Positions 1-6,140 of a stretch of 6,140 nt of DNA are shown here, in pieces. The stretch is taken from NCBI GenBank assembly GCA_031260615.1, contig JAISLG010000145.1:1-6140 (forward strand). Reading direction: 5' to 3'. Origin of the DNA: Oscillospiraceae bacterium. Lineage in GTDB: Bacteria; Bacillota; Clostridia; Oscillospirales; Ruminococcaceae. The translations under genes were made by a program, and so were the position numbers. The notes beneath the pieces are model-generated. The model saw nothing but the letters and a program-made list of their open reading frames with translations. It was not told the origin of the DNA and searched no databases. Numbering within the stretch: position 1 is the first letter of the stretch; every line of letters begins with the position of its first letter.

Positions 1-194
1 CGGCTCGCAGGGATTGCCCGCCCGTTCCACCACTTGTCTAACTCTGTAAAACTTAATTTACCGCTCTCCGAGCATACTCCAAGCGGAATATGCGGAATGT
101 TATACACGTTTAATATCTGTTGGATATTCGCCGTTTGGTCGTGTAATTCCATATCAAGGACTTTGATATTCTTGTGCATCAGTGTCCAAGTCAT
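1..194 (-). CDS. N-terminal part of a HipA-like kinase-type protein (cut by the window edge)
   Basis: The first 64 codons of a minus-strand gene are visible, starting at an ATG whose first base is 194. The remainder lies before position 1. The protein begins MTWTLMHKNIKVLDMELHD and later has LDKWWNGRAIPAS. From memory, this pattern (a 'LMHKNI' start, then a 'WW.GR.IPASR' motif near residues 55-65) is common at the N-terminus of Clostridia proteins that carry a HipA-like kinase domain further on. The kinase domain itself is outside the window, so the function is inferred from the N-terminus only. The start lies 11 nt after the stop codon of the MATE gene, and a weak AGGG (204-207, minus strand) overlaps that stop region, which suggests one transcript and perhaps translational coupling. 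It could instead be an unrelated conserved hypothetical protein. Confidence 0.55.
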   Translation of the reverse strand, partial: MTWTLMHKNIKVLDMELHDQTANIQQILNVYNIPHIPLGVCSESGKLSFTELDKWWNGRAIPAS

Positions 195-205
195 AACATA
201 TTACC

Positions 206-1615
206 CTACTCGCTTGTCGCCGCCGCAATATCGGTCGGTGTCGTTGTCGGCGGAGCGTTATTGTTATTGTTATTGTTATTGTTATTGTTATTGCCATTGC
301 CCTTACACGACTTATTGTAACAGTAAAACCAAGCGGGTACAAGTACAAAGTCCGCGAACACCCACGCAATCGGGTCGGCAAGCGCAACCCCCGTGAAACC
401 GAGTGGCGACACCAATAATACCACAACCAACACGCGTGCAATAAGTTCCGCGACACCAGCTGTCATCGGGATAATACCATACCCCATTCCCTGTAAAGCG
501 TTGCGGAGGAGTAGTAGTATCCCAAGTGTGGCGTACATCGCCCCCGAATATGTCAGGTATCTCTGTGACAATGCGATTACATCGGTTGCGGACGGGTCTA
601 TGAACAGTAATACCGCGAATTTACCGAGCAGTATGAGGAACAGCGTTGCTATCACCGTGTAGACTAACCCGACTTTAATTGCGGACAGCATACCCGACTT
701 TACACGGTCGTATTTTCGCGCGCCGATATTTTGTCCGCAGAAGTTCGCCATTGTAATGCCGAGGCTGTCGTATGGTAACAAAGTCAGGTTGGTTATTTTG
801 AGAGCCGCGCCGACCGCGCGTACTGTATTCTCACCGAGTTTATTCACCGAGGTTTGTATTATTATTGTACCCACGGCGGTAATCGAATATTGCAACGCCA
901 TCGGGATACCGATTGAGAGGTTTTTCACGCAGTGCTTTGCGGAAAATTTTGCTTCGTCCTTTGTTACGCGGAGTATCGGGAATTTTTTGATAATGTAAAT
1001 TATACTTAGCGCGGCGGACAGCACTTGCGCGATAACAGTCGCTATACCTGCTCCGAGCGTACCCCATTTGAACGCGTACACAAAGAGTATGTCAAGCGCG
1101 ATATTGGTAAGAGCGGCTATACACAGGAAGATAAACGGGGATTTACTGTCGCCGACGGCGCGTAACAAACAAGCACAGTAGTTATATGCGCAAGTGGCGA
1201 GGATACCGCAGAATATCGGGAATATATATCGGTAAGCATCGTCGAATATTTCGGGGGGGGTGTGCATTATGGTGAGTATTGGTTTTGCGGTGAGCATCAT
1301 AATACCCGTGAGGAGTACGGATATAATCGCCGCCATATAAATCCCGTTAGCGACATACTTCCGCATTTCGGTGTAGTCCTTCGCGCCGAACGATTGCGAA
1401 ACGTGGATATTAAACCCTGCGTTCATACCGAGGACGAACCCGACAATAAGGAACATCAGCGACCCTGTGGATATTACCGCTGAGAACGCCTCTTGGCTCA
1501 CGAACTTCGCAACGATAAACCCGTCCGCAAAGTTATACAACTGTTGCACCAAATTACCGCCCACAAGAGGCAGAGCAAATTTGAGTATAATGGGCAGTTG
1601 CTTACCCGTAGTCAT
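206..1615 (-). CDS. MATE family efflux transporter with an Asn-rich C-terminal tail
   Basis: This 469-residue polytopic membrane protein is expected to export cationic drugs or metabolites in exchange for Na+ or H+. It opens MTTGKQLPIILKFALPLVGG and continues with NLVQQLYNFADGFIVAKFV, the typical MATE start. LLRAVGDSKSP, NIALDILF and GTLGAGIATVIAQ follow in the first half. The second half has GIPMALQYSITAVGT and NFCGQNIGARKYDRVKSG, matching the usual two six-helix bundles and family length. The ATG at 1615 was preferred over an in-frame ATG at 1723 because the family begins there and a promoter (-10 at 1634-1639) lies just inside the longer version; no strong SD is visible. The oddity is the tail. 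After the last helix (about residue 430) comes KGNG, 12 consecutive Asn (442-453), then APPTTTPTDIAAATSE, which is not a usual MATE ending. The substrate cannot be read from the sequence. Confidence 0.93.
   Translation of the reverse strand: MTTGKQLPIILKFALPLVGGNLVQQLYNFADGFIVAKFVSQEAFSAVISTGSLMFLIVGFVLGMNAGFNIHVSQSFGAKDYTEMRKYVANGIYMAAIISVLLTGIMMLTAKPILTIMHTPPEIFDDAYRYIFPIFCGILATCAYNYCACLLRAVGDSKSPFIFLCIAALTNIALDILFVYAFKWGTLGAGIATVIAQVLSAALSIIYIIKKFPILRVTKDEAKFSAKHCVKNLSIGIPMALQYSITAVGTIIIQTSVNKLGENTVRAVGAALKITNLTLLPYDSLGITMANFCGQNIGARKYDRVKSGMLSAIKVGLVYTVIATLFLILLGKFAVLLFIDPSATDVIALSQRYLTYSGAMYATLGILLLLRNALQGMGYGIIPMTAGVAELIARVLVVVLLVSPLGFTGVALADPIAWVFADFVLVPAWFYCYNKSCKGNGNNNNNNNNNNNNAPPTTTPTDIAAATSE
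257..292. repeat. Hexanucleotide microsatellite (GTTATT)x6 inside the MATE gene
   Basis: Six perfect copies of GTTATT on the plus strand read AATAAC on the coding strand, giving 12 Asn residues in the transporter tail. A degenerate seventh unit (GCCATT, 293-298) and an eighth (GCCCTT) flank it, so the array probably grew from neighbouring codons. Loss or gain of whole units keeps the reading frame, so it would change tail length rather than switch the gene off. Confidence 0.95.
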
Positions 1616-1633
1616 ATCTTTTATCACGAAGAG

Positions 1634-1662
1634 TTTATACCATAATCGCGCGTATTTTGCAA
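1634..1662 (-). promoter_or_regulatory. Candidate sigma-A promoter of the MATE operon
   Basis: On the minus strand, TTGCAA (1657-1662) and TATAAA (1634-1639) are separated by exactly 17 nt. The expected transcription start near 1627 leaves a leader of only about 12 nt before the ATG at 1615. The match to consensus is good, but there is no experimental support. Confidence 0.5.
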
Positions 1663-1669
1663 GGGGGTA

Positions 1670-1697
1670 TTGAAAATTGACAAGCCTTGTGTATAAT
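1670..1697 (+). promoter_or_regulatory. Candidate sigma-A promoter upstream of tRNA-Leu
   Basis: TTGAAA (1670-1675) and a consensus TATAAT (1692-1697) are 16 nt apart. A perfect -35 consensus, TTGACA, also lies at 1677-1682, but it is only 9 nt from TATAAT, so it would need a weaker -10 such as TGTATA (1701-1706). A second, nearer option is TATACA (1717-1722) with TATACT (1739-1744), 16 nt apart, which would start about 24 nt before the tRNA. An 11-bp palindrome, ACAAGCCTTGT (1680-1690), sits between the two elements of the first candidate. Confidence 0.45.
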
Positions 1698-1774
1698 GAA
1701 TGTATATGATACAAGATATACAAGGTTATACGGTGAAATATACTACAACGATTGCATATCTGTATCGTACAAAA

Positions 1775-1857
1775 GCGCCCGTGGCGGAATTGGCAGACGC
1801 GCAGGATTTAGGTTCCTGTGAGAAATCGTAAGGGTTCGAGTCCCTTCGGGCGCACCA
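1775..1857 (+). tRNA. tRNA-Leu (anticodon UAG), CCA encoded
   Basis: The full cloverleaf can be folded by eye. The acceptor stem is GCGCCCG (1775-1781) with CGGGCGC (1847-1853), seven perfect pairs, then discriminator A1854 and encoded CCA 1855-1857. The D-stem is GCG/CGC with the class II loop GAATTGGCAGA. The anticodon stem CAGGA/TCCTG encloses loop TTTAGGT, so the anticodon is TAG (1809-1811), reading CUN leucine codons. The T-arm is AAGGG-TTCGAGT-CCCTT (1830-1846). The variable arm is short for leucine, 11 nt with a 2-bp stem and a GAAA loop, compared with 13 nt as I recall it for the E. coli counterpart. No terminator is visible between this gene and the coding region starting at 1985, so read-through into it is possible. 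Confidence 0.97.
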
Positions 1858-1877
1858 ATGGCATTTAATGGTATATT

Positions 1878-1906
1878 GCGAACATTCCGCAACGGGATTT
1901 GTTCGC
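1878..1906 (+). other. Hairpin between the tRNA and its 3'-end repeat
   Basis: GCGAACA (1878-1884) pairs perfectly with TGTTCGC (1900-1906). Inside, TCC (1886-1888) can pair with GGA (1895-1897) around a six-base loop. There is no following U-tract, so it does not look like an intrinsic terminator. It sits where the body of a second tRNA would be, but it lacks a tRNA anticodon arm: the only seven-base loop that can be drawn (GGGATTT) has no T at position 33. Its role is unknown. Confidence 0.4.
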
Positions 1907-1918
1907 GGAGTGTAATCG

Positions 1919-1947
1919 AGGGTTCGAGTCCCTTCGGGCGCACCAAT
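1919..1947 (+). repeat. Exact second copy of the tRNA-Leu 3' end (orphan T-arm and CCA)
   Basis: The 29 bases at 1831-1859 (most of the T-arm, the 3' acceptor strand, discriminator, CCA and the following AT) recur without a mismatch at 1919-1947, a shift of 88 nt. No partner GCGCCCG acceptor strand, D-arm or anticodon arm precedes the second copy, so it is not a complete tRNA. It is either a decayed tandem tRNA or the kind of 3'-end duplication left by integration at tRNA genes. It ends 37 nt before the start codon at 1985 and would lie in that gene's leader. Confidence 0.85.
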
Positions 1948-1966
1948 CAATGCATATTGTAAATAA

Positions 1967-4834
<2,868 letters not shown>

Positions 4835-4888
4835 GGTTTGTAAATTCGGTGTGAAAGTGCACATTGATTTAATTATATTTTTATTGAA

Positions 4889-4894
4889 AGGAGG
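4889..4894 (+). promoter_or_regulatory. Strong ribosome binding site displaced from the tautomerase gene
   Basis: AGGAGG lies 9 nt before an ATG at 4904, ideal spacing, but that ATG opens only a 23-codon frame. The tautomerase ATG at 4963 is 68 nt away and has no SD-like sequence of its own. A weak -10-like TATATT (4874-4879) with GTGAAA (4851-4856) lies just upstream as a possible promoter. Confidence 0.7.
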
Positions 4895-4896
4895 GA

Positions 4897-4968
4897 CCGT
4901 GCAATGGTTGTGGTTAAAGCCCCTAACGGGGGAAATGCCCGTAACCGCCGCACGGCAGTGCAATGCCG
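4897..4968 (+). other. Structured short element with 8-bp direct repeats, between RBS and tautomerase start
   Basis: GTGCAATG occurs at 4899-4906 and again at 4958-4965, flanking a 51-bp segment (4907-4957). In RNA the region can form nested stems: CCGTGC (4897-4902) with GCACGG (4950-4955), GTGGTTA (4910-4916) with TAACCGC (4942-4948, one G-U pair), and CCCC-TAAC-GGGG (4920-4931). An alternative hairpin, CGGCA (4953-4957) with TGCCG (4964-4968), would enclose most of the tautomerase start codon. The two arrangements are mutually exclusive. This fits either a tiny palindromic insertion with an 8-bp target duplication or a cis-acting translational switch. I do not recognise a known riboswitch class in it. 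Confidence 0.5.
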
Positions 4969-4975
4969 CATATAG
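4904..4975 (+). CDS. Possible 23-residue leader peptide overlapping the tautomerase start
   Basis: The frame begins at the ATG nine bases after a consensus AGGAGG and encodes MVVVKAPNGGNARNRRTAVQ followed by CRI, then TAG. It overlaps the tautomerase ATG (4963) by 13 bases in a different frame. Translation is likely given the RBS, but the peptide has no recognisable family. It may only be a by-product of the inserted segment, or it may couple ribosomes to the next start. A frameshift fusion would not give active tautomerase, because that enzyme needs a free N-terminal proline. Confidence 0.3.
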   Translation: MVVVKAPNGGNARNRRTAVQCRI

Positions 4976-5199
4976 TAATAAAAGCCATTAAAGGGGCGAG
5001 CGAAGCCCAAGTCAAGGAAGCCGCTTTGCAGATAAGCAAGGTTGTGGAAAAAACAATGGGCAAAGCCGATAAGCATATATCGGTGTCGTACGAGGGGTAC
5101 TCGTTCGGCGAATGGGAAGGCGTGTATAACGAGTTTATCAAAGATAAGGATAATATCGTTAAACAGCCGGGGTATACGAATCCTGTCACGTTCGATTAG
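4963..5199 (+). CDS. Small tautomerase (4-oxalocrotonate tautomerase superfamily, PptA-like)
   Basis: The product is a 78-residue protein starting MPHIVIKAIKGASEAQVKEA and ending near IVKQPGYTNPVTFD. Members of this family remove the initiator Met, and the exposed Pro acts as the general base in keto-enol tautomerisation of 2-oxo acids or aryl pyruvates. They work as small cytoplasmic oligomers. The MPHI start, the central ISVSYEGYSFGEWEGVYNEF stretch and the C-terminal KQPGY resemble E. coli PptA (YdcE), also about 77 residues, so the length is normal. The start is fixed by the need for Pro in position 2. The gene has no SD in front of it; the nearest good one is at 4889-4894, separated by the structured segment. 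A terminator 21 nt after the stop shows it ends its transcript. The natural substrate cannot be deduced. Confidence 0.88.
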   Translation: MPHIVIKAIKGASEAQVKEAALQISKVVEKTMGKADKHISVSYEGYSFGEWEGVYNEFIKDKDNIVKQPGYTNPVTFD

Positions 5200-5220
5200 A
5201 TGGACGGGGAGGGTGCAAAG

Positions 5221-5251
5221 AAAAAGGCAAGGTGTTTACCTTGCCTTTTTT
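5221..5251 (+). terminator. Strong intrinsic terminator after the tautomerase gene
   Basis: AAAAAGGCAAGGT (5221-5233) pairs perfectly with ACCTTGCCTTTTT (5238-5250) around a GTTT loop, giving a 13-bp stem that runs into a six-T tract (5246-5251). Confidence 0.93.
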
Positions 5252-5269
5252 GTGTGGTGATATTATAAT
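5241..5269 (+). promoter_or_regulatory. Candidate promoter of the Rpn-family gene, overlapping the terminator
   Basis: TTGCCT (5241-5246) and a consensus TATAAT (5264-5269) are 17 nt apart. The -35 element lies in the descending arm of the preceding terminator. The expected start near 5276 leaves a leader of about 17 nt before the ATG at 5293, which contains AGGGGAG (5281-5287) as RBS. Confidence 0.45.
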
Positions 5270-5292
5270 TACAGTTGTATAGGGGAGTAGAT

Positions 5293-6140
5293 ATGTTAAA
5301 GTCGTTGTTACCGCCTAAGAGCGATTTTGTATTCAAGCGGATATTCGGGGATGTACGAAACACGGATATACTCACGGATTTTTTGCAATCGGTTTTGGAG
5401 TTGCCAGCGGAGGATTACGAGGAAGTGTCGGTTGTCGACCCGCATTTGAACAAAGATAGCGGAGAGGACAAATACGGGATACTTGACGTTAAGGTGCGAA
5501 CGAAAACGGGCAAGATAATAGACGTGGAGATACAACGCCGCGACTTCCCGAATATCGAGGAACGGATATTATTTTACACATCGAAGATGTTACTCGGGCA
5601 AATCGGGTCAGGGGACGATTACCGCAAGATAAAGCAGGTAATCTCCATACTGATAACGAATTACGAGTTATACAAGGACGAGAGGTATCACCACCGTTTC
5701 AAACTGCGCGACGACGAAACGGGGATATTATTCACGCGGCTGCTCGAAGTGAATACGCTTGAACTGCCGAAGTTACCCGCGTTGCCGAGCGATGACGACA
5801 GGACGAAACTCTATGAATGGTTACGTTTTATTAAAGTTGAAAACAGGGAGGAACTTGAAATGATTGCGACCGCGAATCCGAAGATAAAAAAAGCAAAAGG
5901 CGTACTCCTTAAAATGAGCGCGGACGAACAGGCGCGTTTGCTGTACGAGTCGTATGAGATGCGTGAGTTGGACGAGATGACGAGGACGAACCACGCATAC
6001 AGTAAGGGTATAGCAGAGGGTATTGTTAATACTGCTGTGAATATGCTTGAAGCAAATTTTCCGTTTGAGATGATTGTACAAGCAACCAAATTGAGTGTTG
6101 AAGAAGTAGAAAGTGTGCGATTGCAATGGATAATAAGCCG
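5293..6140 (+). CDS. Rpn family / PD-(D/E)XK nuclease family transposase-like protein (3' end outside window)
   Basis: The frame stays open from the ATG at 5293 to the window end: 282 codons, probably nearly complete for this family. It starts MLKSLLPPKSDFVFKRIFGD, the typical opening of PDDEXK_2 (Rpn-type) proteins. The nuclease core is visible as D65 in GILDVKVRT and E79-I-Q81 in IIDVEIQRRD; this D...ExQ form is the usual version of the PD-(D/E)XK triad in this family. Residues 87-100 (NIEERILFYTSKML) and the hydrophobic strand QVISILITNYEL (115-126) also fit. The C-terminal part has YSKGIAEGI (236-244) and a small helix-turn-helix-like end, NMLEANFPFEMIVQATKLSV. E. coli Rpn relatives are DNA endonucleases that promote RecA-independent recombination; many clostridial copies are multicopy and of unknown role. 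AGGGGAG at 5281-5287 supports the start. Confidence 0.88.
   Translation, partial: MLKSLLPPKSDFVFKRIFGDVRNTDILTDFLQSVLELPAEDYEEVSVVDPHLNKDSGEDKYGILDVKVRTKTGKIIDVEIQRRDFPNIEERILFYTSKMLLGQIGSGDDYRKIKQVISILITNYELYKDERYHHRFKLRDDETGILFTRLLEVNTLELPKLPALPSDDDRTKLYEWLRFIKVENREELEMIATANPKIKKAKGVLLKMSADEQARLLYESYEMRELDEMTRTNHAYSKGIAEGIVNTAVNMLEANFPFEMIVQATKLSVEEVESVRLQWIIS

Noticed and set aside
34..396. Plus-strand frame with a Cys-Tyr repeat tract
   Set aside because: It is the antisense reading of the Asn hexamer array in the MATE gene and crosses two genes; no family resemblance.
1878..1906. Intrinsic terminator after tRNA-Leu
   Set aside because: The stem is good but no U-tract follows.
1858..1945. 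A complete second tRNA
   Set aside because: Only the T-arm and 3' acceptor strand are present. No matching 5' acceptor, D-arm or anticodon loop with T33 can be drawn.
5200..5270. Small frame starting right after the tautomerase stop
   Set aside because: It has no RBS and runs through the terminator hairpin.

Overview
The window reads as chromosomal DNA of a low-to-mid GC Gram-positive anaerobe, most likely a gut or rumen member of Clostridia in the Ruminococcaceae/Oscillospiraceae range. The support is a secreted BspA-type leucine-rich-repeat protein ending in a type I dockerin, a Clostridia-type MATE transporter, an Rpn/PD-(D/E)XK family protein and strong AGGAG-type ribosome binding sites. 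The assignment is inference from gene families; no marker gene fixes the genus.

Layout. Minus strand, 1-1615: a MATE efflux transporter with an odd poly-asparagine C-terminal tail, followed 11 nt later by the N-terminus of a protein resembling HipA-like kinases. The two probably form an operon read from a promoter at 1634-1662. Back to back with it is a plus-strand promoter candidate (1670-1697) ahead of tRNA-Leu(UAG) at 1775-1857. The last 29 nt of the tRNA region (T-arm, 3' acceptor strand, CCA and two more bases) are repeated exactly 88 nt further on, without the rest of a tRNA. This repeat lies just before the large plus-strand gene at 1985-4834, which encodes a 949-residue secreted protein: signal peptide, three BspA-type LRR modules, a PVDPVG-repeat linker between modules 2 and 3, and a C-terminal dockerin.

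Next is a small tautomerase gene (4963-5199). Its start codon has no ribosome binding site nearby. An excellent one lies 68 nt upstream, in front of a different ATG that opens a 23-codon reading frame. The two ATGs sit in identical 8-bp sequences (GTGCAATG) flanking a 51-bp structured segment. Removing the segment with one repeat copy would restore perfect spacing. This looks like a tiny insertion, or an RNA control element, between the RBS and the gene, and it is the most unusual feature seen here. A strong intrinsic terminator follows. The window ends inside an Rpn-family (PDDEXK_2) nuclease/transposase-like gene whose candidate promoter overlaps that terminator.

The genes do not form one pathway. 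The region is a run of short independent units: export plus a possible kinase, a tRNA, a surface or cellulosome-like adhesin, a small enzyme and a mobile-type nuclease.
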